From Clavaria fumosa (Eukaryota; Basidiomycota; Agaricomycetes; Agaricales; Clavariaceae), in NCBI GenBank assembly GCA_951802425.1, contig OX637802.1:1860001-1924000 (forward strand): a stretch of DNA of 64,000 nt. The letters run 5' to 3'. The notes beneath the pieces were generated by a model. It had not been told where the DNA came from and did no database searches. It was given only the letters and a program-made list of their open reading frames with translations. The number at the start of each line of letters is the position of its first letter. Position 1 is the stretch's first letter. Made by a program: the position numbers and the translations under genes. Positions 26,026 to 38,925 of the stretch are shown piece after piece.

Positions 26026-26295
26026 GAAAATTGCGAGCCCATGGGCCGAAGAGACTGTGTAGTGAAATGTAATTGAATAACGACCAAGGTTTCTTTATGC
26101 GACGTGACCTGAGAGCGGCGAGAACGATGACGGCGACGACAAAGGCTGTGCGAATGCGACAAGACCAGTTCAGCCCGTTAGTCACATTCCATTCCATTCT
26201 GGTCAGCCTCTGTCCGCCGCTGATGCATCAGCCATCGCAAGCTACTTCACCCTTACACTCATCTCTTTCAGTTTGGGCAGGCCCCATCTCACGCC

Positions 26296-27561
26296 ATGTT
26301 GCTAGTAGCCTTGCTTAGTCTCTGTCTAGTTGCCACCACTTGCGTTTCAGCCGCTAACGAGACTGCAAATGATGACGCTGTGGCCTCGCAATACAGCCTC
26401 ACGACCAGCACGTCTCTTCCGTTCCCTACCGCGACTCTCACCAACACACAGGCTGTTGATTTTGTCCGCCAACAATGGAATTTGAACAGAAGCAAGATAG
26501 ACGGTCAGGGCGACATCGCCTTCGTCAACGATCCGTTCCCCAACTCTCATCCTCCCGGCGCTTCTAACGACCCACAGACCAGCTCCCCTGTCCTCCAGGT
26601 CGCTTACCCTCAGGGCAGCTTTTCACACAACACAGGAGGAGTCCAGTTACACCCGTTCTGGGAGTCTTCGACACCCTTCCAATCTATGCTGCTTTCGTAT
26701 GAGGTTGCCTTCGACACTGGATTTGATTGGGTCAAGGGTGGCAAGCTGCCTGGCATCAGAGGCGGCATTGATCCGGGTTGCAGCGGAGGCAAAGAAGCCA
26801 CCGGCCAAGACTGCTTCACTGCTCGCATGATGTGGAGAACGAATGGCGCTGGCGAGGGTGTGTGACCCCACACTCCGTTCATCTCGTCTTGTCAGCGAAC
26901 TCCATATCAGCGTACCTGTACATTCCGACCGCCAACACAGACATATGCAAGGATACCGACATCATTTGCAACTCCGACTTTGGTACCAGTGTTGGGCGAG
27001 GCGATTTCACCTTCAACAGCGGAGAGTGAGCGACAGTCCTTCTTTTGACGCGATCATCTTATGTCCCCGAGTCGTTAGGTGGAACCATATCACTCTCCTC
27101 GTGCAACTAAACGATCCTCCAAACGTGGCGAATGGGCATCTCAAGGTCTAGTGAGTCCCAATCCTTTGTGTTGCAAAGATCTAGCTGGAACGTACTCTTT
27201 CCTAGTCATAACGGCGTTCTTGCTGTTGAGAAACAGAATCTTCAATACCGCAGTGCTTCCAACGTCACTGCGAACGGGCTTTGGATATCGTCAGAGTTTT
27301 TCTTCCCTACTCATGTCTTCACAGCCATCTCACGATGTCCGACTTAGGACGTTCTTCGGAGGCAACGACAAGAGCTGGGCAACTCCTGTCGAGGCCCACA
27401 CTCACTTCCGCAACTTCAGGCTGTGGGCAAGCTCCCCCGCATCAACCGCCCAGGGTAGCACAACCAAGACCAAGAGTGTCGCCCTTCACTCGGTGTCGCG
27501 GTTGAGTTGGGGAGTTGAGTTCGCTCTGTTGATGCTAGCGGCATTACTGCTCGCCCGTTGA
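26296..27561 (+). CDS. Secreted polysaccharide lyase, family 14-like, probably GPI-anchored
   Basis: Likely beta-elimination lyase of acidic polysaccharides; PL14-type domains occur in many agaricomycetes. Exons 26296-26857, 26896-27025, 27079-27150, 27206-27295 and 27348-27561 join in frame to 355 residues. A signal peptide (LLVALLSLCLVATTCVSA) is followed by a Ser/Thr-rich spacer and the jelly-roll domain: NTGGVQLHP, SYEVAFDTGFDWVKGGKLPG, an YLYIPT strand, WNHITLLVQLND, and FFGGNDKSWATP near the end. The C-terminus has a Ser/Thr-rich stretch and a hydrophobic tail (FALLMLAALLLAR), which suggests a GPI anchor. The first intron (38 bp) is short, so that junction is less certain. Substrate not determinable from sequence. 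Confidence 0.85.
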
Positions 27562-27747
27562 CGGCGTGGCTTCTCGATTTGCGCGTAGTCTATTTACGGC
27601 GCTCTGGTGACTATTGTACACCTGTCTTGTCTTGCCCAAGACTTCCTTGAACAAGTTGAGAATGTCTTGGGGACTGACCAAGGCAATAGAGCGGGGTTCC
27701 AGCAAAGACTTCAGCTTGGTCAGGGTATCGTTGAATGGCTGTCGCAT
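27544..27747 (-). CDS. Short unidentified frame, possibly a terminal exon
   Basis: A 67-codon minus-strand frame (start MRQPFNDTLTKL) has an amphipathic, plausible protein-like composition (SPQDILNLFKEVLGK). It is preceded by an acceptor-like CAG, so it may be the last exon of a gene whose upstream part was replaced by the repeat at 27.75-28.3 kb. It overlaps the 3' end of the lyase gene by 18 bp. No family recognised. Confidence 0.25.
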   Translation of the reverse strand: MRQPFNDTLTKLKSLLEPRSIALVSPQDILNLFKEVLGKTRQVYNSHQSAVNRLRANREATPSTGEQ

Positions 27748-28429
27748 GCTGTGTTAGTCGGCATGACTAGCTGTACTTGTCGATGACAAGCAGCAGATTC
27801 AACATAGACGCGATTTTTGATAATTTGACAACTGAGAGCTTATGTCTGTTGGATGGGAACTATCCCTATTCTAAACTTGCCTGTACTGAGGGCCTAGATA
27901 TTTTTGAATGACAAAGTTGCTGCTTCACAACCTACATCCCATGAGTCACCCCTTTGTATCTTAGCTGTCCCTTGCCTGTTTCTCTTGAAACTTTGCAAGC
28001 AGGACCCTACCATGCTCCTCTATACCTCTGTCTATCTAGTTTTCTTATTTTGAACACTCTCCTGGTACTATTTTAATAATACTCAGATGGGGGTACATAG
28101 TGCTGCTGAGTTCAAAGAGTAAGTAACTGTCCTTCCCTTTTGCATTTATGGAAATAAGGGTTAGTGATGAGTGGGAATCCAACAGTATAAGATGTTTTCC
28201 TGTGCATTTATTCATTCCAGCTGTAGAGCCTTGCCTTTCCCTGAGTCACCTTATTTTTGTTCTTTATTTACACACCGGTGTGAATTGTTTCCATTGCGCA
28301 TTTGACTCATGATATGGCCGACGGTGACAAGGATAGTGTTATCGATACCTCCGCATTTACCCTTGCTGTATGTCACGTGCTCATTTACAGCATGTCTAAC
28401 ATAAAATAATTAAAAATTAAGATTCACCT
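27748..28429. repeat. AT-rich, CpG-poor repeat relic
   Basis: From about 27,800 to 28,290 the sequence is markedly CpG-poor and AT-rich relative to its neighbours, with no open frame. This is the same compositional signature as the relic at 7.1-8.3 kb, so an old decayed transposon is likely; its family is unknown. The last 150 bp lead into the 3' end of the ATG22-like gene. Confidence 0.4.
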
Positions 28430-30547
28430 CTACCCCTGACTCTCCCTTCGCCCGCGCACATATTGCCTCGCGTCCTTTTTTCCTTCCTCAACGTCAACCC
28501 ACAATAGGACCGGAACTGCAGACCAGACCATGAAAATCAGGAAGAAGAACGCGTAGCGGATGTTGCCTGTAACATCCGCTATCAAACCTACGAGAAGAGG
28601 TCCTATAAAGGACGACGACTTCGCGAACCGAGGTTAAAGACGGTCAGGTCTTGTAACGCAGCGTGAATAATAAGGTACAACTTACTTTGTCAGTGATGCT
28701 GTACATCGCGAACCATCTCGCTTCCTCTCCCGGTGGTATTAGTTCAGTAAAAGATGCCCGAGCGTAGCTATGGAATGCGCCATACAGGGACCCTGTGCCA
28801 TCGCGCAACCGTTCGTCAGCCCACATCATTTCTTTCGGGTCGGGTGTAACGAAAGTGGAAAAAGAAAACTTATGTTCGGAATGGCAGATGACGCGTACCG
28901 AAATATGAAGCCAAAGCGAACATCTCTCCACGAGTCCGCAGCCCACCTACGCCCCATCGCTTCAGGATGGGCAAGAAGCCTAGACAGCCATACGCCGGCA
29001 CAAAGCTCGCCGCGAACACGAGCCCAACCAGCACTTGGAGGTTTGTCCAGCCATAACGGCGCTGCAAGAACGGCCATGCGAGGGACCCTAAGATCCCAGT
29101 GAACGGCGCAATGACGCCCACCACGATCAACTGAGATGGAGTCATGTGCAGGCTTGTCTTGCCGAACAGCACGGCGGTCGAAGTGATCGTCGTGAAGCCT
29201 GTCCGTTATACAAGCGGTCAGCGACTAAAAAGTTAGGCGAGAATGTATTTTTTGGGTCGCACCGTCCGAAAGAAGGAACCAAGCAGCTAGGTAGCGGAAT
29301 GTGTTCACCAGTTTCGAGACCTCAGACCTTCTGAGCATGTCGCCGAGTCTAATCCAAGCTTTCTTCACCTCCACCCATATATGATACGGTCTTTCCTGTT
29401 CGGTTTCTACTGACCAACCAATTTCCTCGGCCTGCACCTTTGCATCGTCACTCCCAGGCAACCATATCATCACTGGAAAACACCCAATGGCCCACCAAAG
29501 CCCACTAAGTCCGATCGCCAGTCTCAAACTCCACGTTGAACCATGCAGATAGGTCACCGGTATGAGAGTGAAGAGAAGTAGCGTGATACCGGCAGCGTAT
29601 CCCAGGGCTACACCGAAGGAGGATATTCGCGCGGCATTCTGGGAGAGCCGGGACTCATAGGCAGCAGTGAGTAGTGCCAGTTCAGAGGTCGGCGAAGCGT
29701 CTGCAACTGACAGGGAGCGCGGCTGTAGAAGAGCCGTTTCCTCGCCCTCAGCTCGATCAGGAGGGGTCGGGTCGGGGTCTGAGTCGTGGCCGCCGTCCAA
29801 ATGAGAGGGAGCCGCATCTCTCAACGCCTCCAATTCCTCCCTAAGGGCTACCATGCTGGGAGCCTCCCTCGAAAGCGAAGGCAGGTATGCATTCATAGCC
29901 ACTGTGCTCGCGCCGAGCCCTACATTGGCACAGATGGCTAGGAGGGCTGACAGCCACCATAAGGGCGACGTCGAGGAGAGGAAGAGGAAGAGGCTTGCAG
30001 AACCGGCGCCCATGAAGGCAAAGGAGAGAAGTACGCGCTTGCGATGCGTGGCTGCGAGAGGTGGATCAGAGTCAGGCCAACGCAAGCGGTGGAACGCGAT
30101 TCACGATGATCTGCTATACCGCCCATGGATATCACGGTCAAGGCTTGGATGGCGACAGACATAGAATGAGTGTAGAGGCTGCGAATAGATTCTTTCATCA
30201 CTTTTGACAAGACGACCTCGATAAAATGTGGCACCTGAAGCTCGCGGTGTCCACCCACAACCACCCAACCTTGACAACGCATCGGCCTGGCTCCGCGTCC
30301 AGCAGTTGGATTATTCCAGAGCATGGCTCAGTACGGTCTGGAAGTAGATAGCCGTTGTCGCGCGCAAATTGTTCAAGACAGATAGGTAGGAATAGAGTGA
30401 GGGAGACGATGACGAACACCTCGCTTCGGCGGAATGTGAGCGACACGACGGAGTCGGCATGAATAGATGCACAGATCACCTTGCAAATGCGTATGACAAC
30501 CAGCCGCGCAGATGTTTGCGGTAACGGCGGGAATCTTCGGGTTCCAT
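28430..30547 (-). CDS. ATG22: ATG22-like vacuolar amino-acid effluxer (MFS)
   Basis: Membrane protein of the Atg22 family, which exports amino acids from the vacuole after autophagic breakdown. ATG 30545-30547 (MEPEDSRRYRKH) precedes LRGWLSYAFASEVF, the family's N-terminal signature. Then come YLLPDRTEPC, a TM bundle (LLSFAFMGAGSASLFLFL, LLAICANVGLGASTVAMNAYLPSL), a long acidic loop, NAARISSFGVALGYAAGI, a KLVNTFRYLAAWFLLSDG segment, TM pairs, GTGSLYGAFHSYARASFTELIPPGEEARWF, and the end GLIADVTGNIRYAFFFL with VDVEEGKKDARQY. All hallmarks of Atg22 are present over about seven exons, stop at 28430-28432. An alternative upstream ATG at 30661 is less likely. About eleven membrane segments expected. 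Confidence 0.92.
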
Positions 30548-31010
30548 GGCGGCTGGACGGCTCTGAGTGCGCTGCGGCGGATGGGAAGCCAACCGAAAGA
30601 GGGCGACGGCCTCTGAATCAAACACGGACATACAACCTGGCCAAGAGTTACACCCGTTCATCAGAGCTATTCTGCAAGTTACTGTAATGCTCTGAAAGCT
30701 AGTCAGGACACGAGGTAAAACGACTTGCTGCTGGGCTTGACCAACGACGATTGCATTGCATTATAATAATACTTCTGAATTGATGCCACACTGTAGGCTA
30801 AAGCAAGCTGCTCTACCGTGACAACCGTCTGGCTTTCGCCTGGGCGTGGCAAGCTTAGGAGCAGAGTGGAATTTTATTGCATTGCTTTGTTAGTGAGCAG
30901 GAGAGCGACAGGAAGCGGAAAGTCCACGCGTACACACGTGCCAAGCCACGGCAGCATTTCAGACATCGATACCGATTCAGCCTGAACGCCCCACCACGCC
31001 TCTCTTGACG
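30548..31010. other. Divergent intergenic region
   Basis: About 460 bp between ATG22 (minus) and the RING-SIM gene (plus), presumably their promoters. No repeat or RNA gene seen. Confidence 0.35.
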
Positions 31011-31891
31011 ATGCCACGGACTCGCTCACCTCCTGCTCAGGAGCCTCGCTCCCGCCTTCAACCACAGGATCGAGCCTCTTCGCGAAAACCACTGCCTAAA
31101 TCTCGCCGAATTACGGTGCAGCCTGAAATCATCGTTATTTCTTCGGATGATGATGGACCTGTTCCACCAAAGAGGAGGTCCAAGAAAATAGGTCCTTCAA
31201 AGGCTATTAAAATTCCCTCCGAAGATGATGGTCTTGGAGCTTTAAGGACTAAGATTCGGGAGCTCGAAGAGGTACACCAATCTGATGGCAACTAGAGTGT
31301 CTCTGACCACCCTCCAAGGATAATCGCACTTTAACAGAAGAGCTCTCTGAATTGAAAGCCGAAGCGGCGCAGCTGCGCGCCGTGAAGAACCCTTTGGTAT
31401 GACTACTGAAATTCGGAGAGGATTTACCCGCAGTCGCCACTCACTTCATGTCCCGCAGGATCTGTCTTCGATGGAGGATCATATAACATGTCGAGTTTGT
31501 GCCCTGAAAATGTGGAATCCTTATATGTGGGTGCTGGCATGATTGAATGGCTTCAAGCTATTGACGGTCGTGTAGGCTACCTGATTGTGGACACACTTTC
31601 TGCGAGACCTGCCTTCAAGATTGGTTTGGCACAACGCTTGCTAAGCACATGCGACTCTACCCTCAGTACAACGCGAACCAACCACTGCCATTCCGATCCC
31701 CTCAACCGCGTTACACTTGTCCCGCATGTCGGGAAGAAGTGAAGAGGAAGCCAGTTCAGGACTACAATCTTAAGGCACTTGTACGGACGGTCGCAAAGGC
31801 TGGTGGTGAAATAAGTCCACAAAAATTGAGGCATGATGTAACATGGCAAACTCCTTGGGGCAATTTCTTTCCGCCAGCCTTGGGTCTGTAG
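31011..31891 (+). CDS. RING finger protein with SUMO-interaction-like motif
   Basis: Putative nuclear E3 ligase. Exons 31011-31271, 31319-31396, 31459-31526 and 31576-31891 join to 240 residues. The basic, Pro/Ser-rich N-terminus contains EIIVISSDDDGP near residue 42: a hydrophobic core followed by Ser and acidic residues, the layout of a SUMO-interaction motif. A predicted coiled coil follows (LRTKIRELEE..., NRTLTEELSELKAEAAQLR). Then the C3HC4 RING: CRVC, a CGHTFCETC block after an intron, a long Tyr/Pro/Gln-rich insert, then YTCPACREEV. The stop is 101 bp from the convergent MED12 stop. SIM plus RING is the architecture of SUMO-targeted ubiquitin ligases, but only one SIM is visible and orthology is not shown. 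Confidence 0.83.
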
Positions 31892-31991
31892 GAACTCTAA
31901 TTCAAACCCAATTTCCAGATAGTCTATCATACACTCATCCGCCAGGTATATTCAATACTTGTATTTGTTAAAGCACGTCGTAAAACCAAGC

Positions 31992-34900
31992 TCATCGCTT
32001 CTTGGTGCGGGCGGCTGAAGATTTGTGCTTGGCCTTTTTCGCTGACCGACCTAGTGCGAAACCTGGATTTTCGATGGCTGTGATCTCATCACCACTGTCG
32101 GCCTTTCTCTTGTGAACCTTCTCTGGCATTGTCGATGCTGTAATATGAGCATTTGCCCCTGCATCGGGAACTAAAACCTCCTTTCCTATCGTGGCAGACC
32201 CAGGGCTCTGTCTCAACGAGCTTGCGGGAGCTCCGGACCGTCCGGACAGTATAGGAGAGGGTTGACGAGGAGTTGGGGTTCGTCGGATGGTCATTTGCAG
32301 CGGGTCGGACTCGTCTGACTCGCCCTTTGGACGGCTTGCGCCGGCGGACGTTTCGTGGCCCACAGCCATGCGCGACTGCCTCCAATCGCGTTCGAAAATG
32401 CTTTCTGCCGAAAGGCCGTCCTCAAAAGTGCGTATATTCGCGTCCGCAGTCGGATCATCGCAAGGGGCTACGTTGTGTATAACCCCATCGCCGGTGATTC
32501 TTGCAGCGAAGGTCTCGAGGGATAGCGATGCTGTATTCCGGACCATATACCTCATCCCTAGGCGCGCCTTGTCATCCCTTCCCTTTTCGTCTTCTTTGGC
32601 ATCAAGGACCGGGAGGTCTCCCAAATTCTCAATCCATTCCCATGGGCGATTGAGTACGGGCGATTTGTGGATGAATTTTCCGCTGCCGTCTGGCTGCGCG
32701 CTCACAAGATTGTAAACTGTCTTGTTAGAGGCAGCAAATGGTAGAAGTGCGCGAAGTTGCATGCGATATTCCGATGAGAGGTCAGGAGGAAGCTCGAAGT
32801 GTGATATGGCGTTGTAATTTCGGAAAGGGTCAAATGATATATTTCTCTGTTCCACGGGTGTCTCTGGAGAACGATGTTAGAAAGACCCACTAGGGGGACA
32901 AGAATACATACCGTCAAGGAGGAAATACAGTGTATCTATTAAAATTGGGTATGCTACGAGATCGAGAGTGTCGCCCGCAGCATGCAGCTTTTCCATTGGT
33001 AAGGAGTGCATTCGTAATCACCATGACTGGAATGAAACTCACAAGAACAAGGTGGAATAAAGTAGAGGAGAGTTTGGGGCTGATTGATTTCGTACACGAT
33101 GACCATACGTTTGGAAAACCTAAAAAGAACTGGAGAAGCCGGGCCAGAAAAGTCGCCGCTCCACTCGCTTGCTGTTGTACAGCTTGTTCGCCATGCTGCA
33201 GATTTGAAAGCATGGAGTCCACGGCGACAAATTTTGCATCTATGGCCGTGATGAACATGTCCTGGATTGCGACGTCCAGAGTTGGAAGTGAGAGTGGCTC
33301 GTCTCGTAATGCTTCTGCTAGATGCGCGAGGAGACGGAGCAATCCGCTGGCTCGTCCAATACATCGTGCCAAAGCACCGCAATCTTCAATACTACCATTG
33401 AGAATATCGCCGAGACAACGGAAACCACTGCTTATGAACTGTGGCGTGGTCAGCTTCAATCAAAGCAAGTACGAGAAAGAAAAGAGCTACTCTTGCTGTG
33501 ACTCGATTCTCGACGCCTTTCACAATTTCGGCCAAACAATAGGCTTCCTCTGAGGATAGATCATTTTGAAAGATAGCTGTGAACATTTTATCCATTTGCG
33601 AGGTCGCAAGCGCTGACGTCTCTTCCTTGTCAATGGCCCGATCCAGCTGCCAAAGAATAAACTGTAATTGAGCGGCTGTGGCGGGTAGTCTCCAGGGGCT
33701 CAGTAATGTCGATATTTCAGACCAGTCGAACCAACTGCAAAAGTCCGCACTTGGAAGGTCGTCTGGTATTATCGCATGGATAAGCAGAAGGCACTTCGGT
33801 TAGAAGTCATGCGTGACTGACCAGAGACATCATTGCGCCAAATCCAGCGAAAAGCATCCACGATGCAGTCAACTTTTTGTTGATCGCCTTCTACCGCCTG
33901 CAATGCTTCCTCAAAAGACTTACGGACGGCAGTGAGATTGCGGTTCACGCCTGTCCGAAATTCAGGCTTTCGACACAGCGCACGGCGCAAACTATTGCAT
34001 GAGGCGCGCAAGACCTCTGGTATGGCCTCGTTGTTCTCGAGTAGGACAAGGGTAGGTATATGGTTTGCGAGTAAGGAAAAGTGCGGCTCCTGGAATACAT
34101 CCTGCCAACGGGTACACAATCGCTGCTCGTCGAGAATATCAAATGCACGTGGTTCCATCTTGGTATCGTCCAGTATAAAGAGTAGTTGTCGGGTAAGGCG
34201 ATTAGCGGCGATAAGGAAGACATCAAAATTCATAGGCTGTCCCAGTGTGACAGCAGAGCCAAGTTGCCAAGCAGGATAAGTTAGCCCCTCTAGGATAGAG
34301 GTTGTCATGACCGCACCGCGTTTGACGAGAAATGTGAGGACGACGATCAAGACGTCCCAAGCGTCGGCGTGGAGTGCTGCCATTTCGTTTTTGCCTGTAC
34401 CGAGGAACCACTGCAATATATGACCATCAAGTCCGTTAGGTAAATGTTGATCAATGTGTAACAAAAAATTGCCATAGCGCAGAGCACAGGCCTCGCGGCT
34501 CGCCATGTCCGATGTCATGACAGGAACTTGGCGAAGACTCGCCACGGTATTATCCCACACAGTCCAAGCCCAGGTCGGTACGGTGCGATATTTGTACCAA
34601 AGGTTATTCGCCAACATGGATGGTGCCTCTGGATTCGGATCTTCCGCAAGGAGCAAGATTTCATGCAAGGCAGGCGGTACGGGATCTGGGTGCTCAGTTA
34701 CCGGCAAGCATGCCTGTGACCGCGCATGAGCCTCATGATTATTTCTATGAACGATTAACTTACGTGACTGAAGGCGGAGACGTCAGCCGCAAGTTGCGCT
34801 CGAGCAGCAGCGTCGAGGAAGTGACCATGATCCACCTCCAGGAGAAGCGTCATTAAAGCACGAGATTGCACCCCTCGCGTTCGCCACGCTTGGTGCGCCG

Positions 34901-37749
34901 CATAAAGCGCGTTGGCAACGGCACGCGAAGATTGCATACACGTCCAGATGGTAAGATATCGATGAATAGTATCTATCAGAGCTGTTAGTGGTTCCACAGA
35001 CAAAGAATCGGGGCTTTCAAGTATAAAGAGGCTGAGCTGGGGGGATGTCAAATTCACATTTCCGATTGCAAAAAAAATCTTACATCCAAGATGATATCAA
35101 AGCACCTCGCATGAGCAAGGAGTTCCACTGTGACGCAATACAATTGGAGAAGATCAGGTCCAGTTGGAGTACCACTGGCATGGAGACAATATTTTTCTCA
35201 GAAGCACTTCAGGGTTGAGCCTTTGTCCAGTCACCTTGATATATGTTTTTGTAGAATGGGCAGCAGCCAGCGTCGGATGGTTCGAACTTGCTCGTAGCGT
35301 GAAGCAGACGAGAGGAATGGACATTGGATTAGGAGTGTCGTCGAGTCATGTATAGTTACTCCTGTTCCTGTTCGAGTCGTGTCGTCAAGATAAGGAAACT
35401 GACAGGGAACATGGAATTTGATGCACCCCCAAACAATCCTGGCAAAACCGATCTGATCTCTTTGCGCATCTCTCGCTCGTTCGCGTCTTCCGGAGTCTCT
35501 CTCGCCCGCGCACCGTGCAATGTCACCTTGCGCTGATTGACCAATTGCGATGTCGGCTTGTGCAACGGAATACACCTAAGGATGTCACGGTGGCGAGATC
35601 CAGGGGACTACTCGAGCATCAGCATTTCTCATTCGTGATATGAAAATAGGCACGACGAAACCTCGGCAAAAGATAACCCTTGCTCGCCTCGAGCAATTAA
35701 ACGCTGGATATACTTGGCATACGAGAAAATGTCATGCTGGACGAGCTGGTCTAGCAGTGTTGCTACAGCATGGATATTTCCAGGGTCGCCAGCGACCTCC
35801 GAATAGTCTAACCAATCGAATAGTGAATCTTGGATACATAAATCGGGCGGAGAGAGGTCATGTCTAGCTGCTTGACGTTGAGCCTTGTTGCGCCAGAGGC
35901 GCAGAATCGTGGCGGCTGCAAAGGGGCGGTGATCCTCGTGTCGTAAGATGGTGACTGCCCATCTGAGTAAAGTGTCTAATTTGTCCGCAAAACTTGAGTC
36001 ATCGGCGAGAGAGGGACTGAAATATGATAATGCTTCCATATCGGTCGTACTAGTGATAGAATTGAGCAGCTAAACAAGCACATTCAGGTCCGCAAAGACA
36101 ATCCCTGCCCAATGGTCCCTACCTGAACGTCCGTCACAGCGGAGCTGAGGCTCGCAAGGGTCTGTGGTAGATCGCGAAACAACATTGCGTCATTGCGTCG
36201 CTTGATATCGTAGTAGTGATCGAGTAAGGTTTGTTGGATCATGTGAAGGTTTTGATCATGAAAAGGATTCGCTGGAACGCCGTTATTGTTTCCAATTAAT
36301 ATGTCCCTGAGCAGATCTGAGTGTGTGGCCCAGGTACGGGGAGAGACAAAGGCATCTGGTAGAGCAAGACACATTCGCTGCTGATAATGAGCATGGATGC
36401 CCTCGGAATTTGCGAAAGTGCGGTGCGAACCTGTATGAGAGATCTCAACAAATCATCGAGCACAAGGAGATGGTCCTGTGCGGAATTGCTACGCATCTGG
36501 GACAACGTCACTTGACATTGACATACAAAGAGCAAGTGGGCTCTTACTTCTGAGAATTTAGAGATGCAAGCTTCAGCAAAAGGCCGGACCAGCGCACGGC
36601 TTCCCAGCATCCCATCGAGATACTCGTCAGCAAGACGGGCGACGAACGCGGCTTGGGCTAGATTACATGTCACCATTTGCTGCACGATCCAAGTGAGGAA
36701 TGTGCGATTGTCGACCAGTCCTTCTGCGTAAAAGGTCCGCAAGAGCTTCAAACTTTGGCATGGGGCTATGTCAACCTGCGCAGACCGCCAACGAGGAAAC
36801 ATACCTATAAACGAAGCGTGATATCCACCGTTCGCGTGTATCAGAGTCTGCGAGAACACCCTTGAACGTCTGCTTTATGTTGAACCCTAGACGTGGTGCG
36901 CTTGGCAAAGCGATATCTGCCAGCTGCTTTTTAAGGTAACCAGTGACGATGTTTGCCCATTCGATACTGTATTGGGTGGGATTGTACGATGGTTTGTTCC
37001 GAAGGCCAGCCTATGCGACAAACCCCTTACAAAGAGCCTCAGAGATAGGAAGCAAAACGCGTACAATCTCATTTGCCCCAAAGACCCGAAGGAACCAGAC
37101 CGCCCTCGGAATGGCAACATTGTTTGTCTGCAGTAGATCCAGCAAATCATGGCCTTTCGCACCATGAGGGACGCTCTTCCCGAGTTTCTGAAGCGGGACT
37201 TCTGGATTAGCGAGGTCCGCAAACCAAGCTTGACGTTTGGCGTCGTTTAAAGTAACCCGGGAGGGCATCCGGAAGGACCACGGTCTACTCACTAGATGTC
37301 AGGAATGATGGGTGAAATTGCAAGCGTCTTACGGCACTGAAGGAGAAAGCTCTGTGCGCCTTGCAAACACCTGGTTCATAAGGCTTTCTAGTTTAGACAA
37401 AGTGCCGTCATTGATGTTCACATCATTCTGGGCACCAAATGTCTCTGCCTGACTATTTGTAAGACGTGAGTGTTTTACGGATTAAAGATGGATCATACTG
37501 GTATTGCGTGGTTTAGGATGAAGCCTTTAGTGATATTAGTGGCGGAAAGCAAGTCCTCATCTTGCCCGGGACGTGGTGGATGAAAGCAAGGGTAACCTGC
37601 GCCGCGAGAAATCCATGTCAAACACTAACCGAAGACTTCTTCTACTGTGACGTACCCAAATCAGCCACTGGATGTGTCTTAGGTAGCCATTGAGGTGGGC
37701 GAGACTCATAAACTGGAAGCAGCTCTTTGGTCTCTTTGACTGTGCGCAT
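31992..37749 (-). CDS. MED12: Mediator complex subunit 12 (CDK8 kinase module)
   Basis: Large scaffold that activates Cyclin C-CDK8 and tethers the kinase module to Mediator in the nucleus. Minus-strand gene with many short introns over 5.76 kb. ATG 37747-37749 begins MRTVKETKELLPVYESRPPQ. Exon 1 ends at 37656 and the first intron is 37597-37655, giving GYPCFHPPRPGQDEDLL, then SKLESLMNQVFARR. The MED12 domain follows: FRMPSRVTLNDAKRQAWFAD, LGKSVPHGAKGHDLLDLL, IPRAVWFLRVFGANEI. A long alpha-helical body (about 1,200 residues) follows, for example HILQWFLGTGKNEMAALHAD, and a basic Ser/Pro-rich tail with KRKADSGDE and KKAKHKSS stops at TGA 31992-31994. Exon-intron boundaries in the middle were not all resolved. 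Its start codon lies 77 bp from a transposon end. Confidence 0.88.
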
Positions 37750-38785
37750 AGTATTGGGGATGGGCAATCCCGGTAGTTTGCGACATGTGTCACGTCAGTC
37801 CTAGCTCGCATCCCACCGCCACCCACATCAGCAAAACGTGATTTTTCTTGACCTAACTTGACCTGTAGTTAAGAGGGTCAAGATAGTCAAGAAGGCCAAA
37901 TTTCCTTGATTCTGTCTTGGCCTGGATGCTGAATAATAGTGTCAAGTGCATCTCAAGACAATAGGAAACTATCAAGAGAATAAAGGAATTAAGAACAAGT
38001 CAAGAGGGAACTTTGTGGGTCAAGACAACATTTTAATGACTTGTAGTCTTACCAGAGTCAGTCATCAGCAAAATGCCAAATTACTTAGGGTGACTTATTA
38101 TACTTATTCTTGAGATAAGGGTGGTTAAGTTGCCTGCCACTGCTGCCACTGCCACTAGCACTGCCATCATTGCTACAATTGCTGCCTGCCAGTCTTTTTA
38201 AACACTCTGGGCACACAAAGTGTGCAATTTAAGCTACACAGTAAGCCTTCAAAACTTTATGTTCACCAATATTATTACTGTTTACTCTGCATTTAAGGTC
38301 AATTTCACCCTTCTGACACCTGTACTGGACTGTGTGTACCTATGGAGAAGAATTTGGGGTTAGGAAGGCCTAGGTAAGCACTATTATACCATCTTGTGGA
38401 CCTATATAATCACTTATTCATATCTCTTGATGAATTGCAGTTGGGCAAAGCATTGATTTTCTGGGACACTTTGTTCACAGATTAGTAGGAAACTTGAGTG
38501 TGCTGGTGGCTTAGTGTATTACCTTTAATACTTATTTCTTACCAGCCCTACAGGTTGAAATTATGCCTCCAAAGTATTCAGTTTGTCTGTTGAAATGACA
38601 GTCAAAGCTTTGGACAACCAATTGGAACTATACAGGAAGTTGGTGCCATGAAGAGCAAGCTGAGGACAAAGACAGAGAAGATCAATGCCTTCAACACAGT
38701 AATAAGGGTGTTCACAAGTGAAGATTTTATTTTAGGGGGACAGACAATCTGGAGGACTGGAAGTGTGCTGATACTTATAAGCCTT

Positions 38786-38925
38786 TCATCAGCAAAACAG
38801 CTTGGCTAAGTTGTTGGTATAGAGAGGTATGGACCGGTATGTAACACCCCAAGACAACCTGGGGTGTTACACACCAGTCCATACCAGTCCATACTTACAT
38901 TTAGCTGAGCTGTTTTGCTGATGAC
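38786..38925. repeat. Fold-back (long inverted repeat) with CATCAGCAAAACAGCT ends
   Basis: Two arms of about 65 bp, centred near 38,855 with a 4-base spacer, are nearly perfect inverted copies: outer ends CATCAGCAAAACAGCT and AGCTGTTTTGCTGATG, inner stem GTATGGAC..TGTAACACCCC. The outer 12 bases (CATCAGCAAAAC) equal the left end of the surrounding 3-kb element, so this may be a small relative nested inside it. Confidence 0.75.

Noticed and set aside
21941..27561. A biosynthetic gene cluster around ERG8, transporter and lyase
   Set aside because: The genes belong to unrelated primary functions and no backbone enzyme or cytochrome P450 is present.
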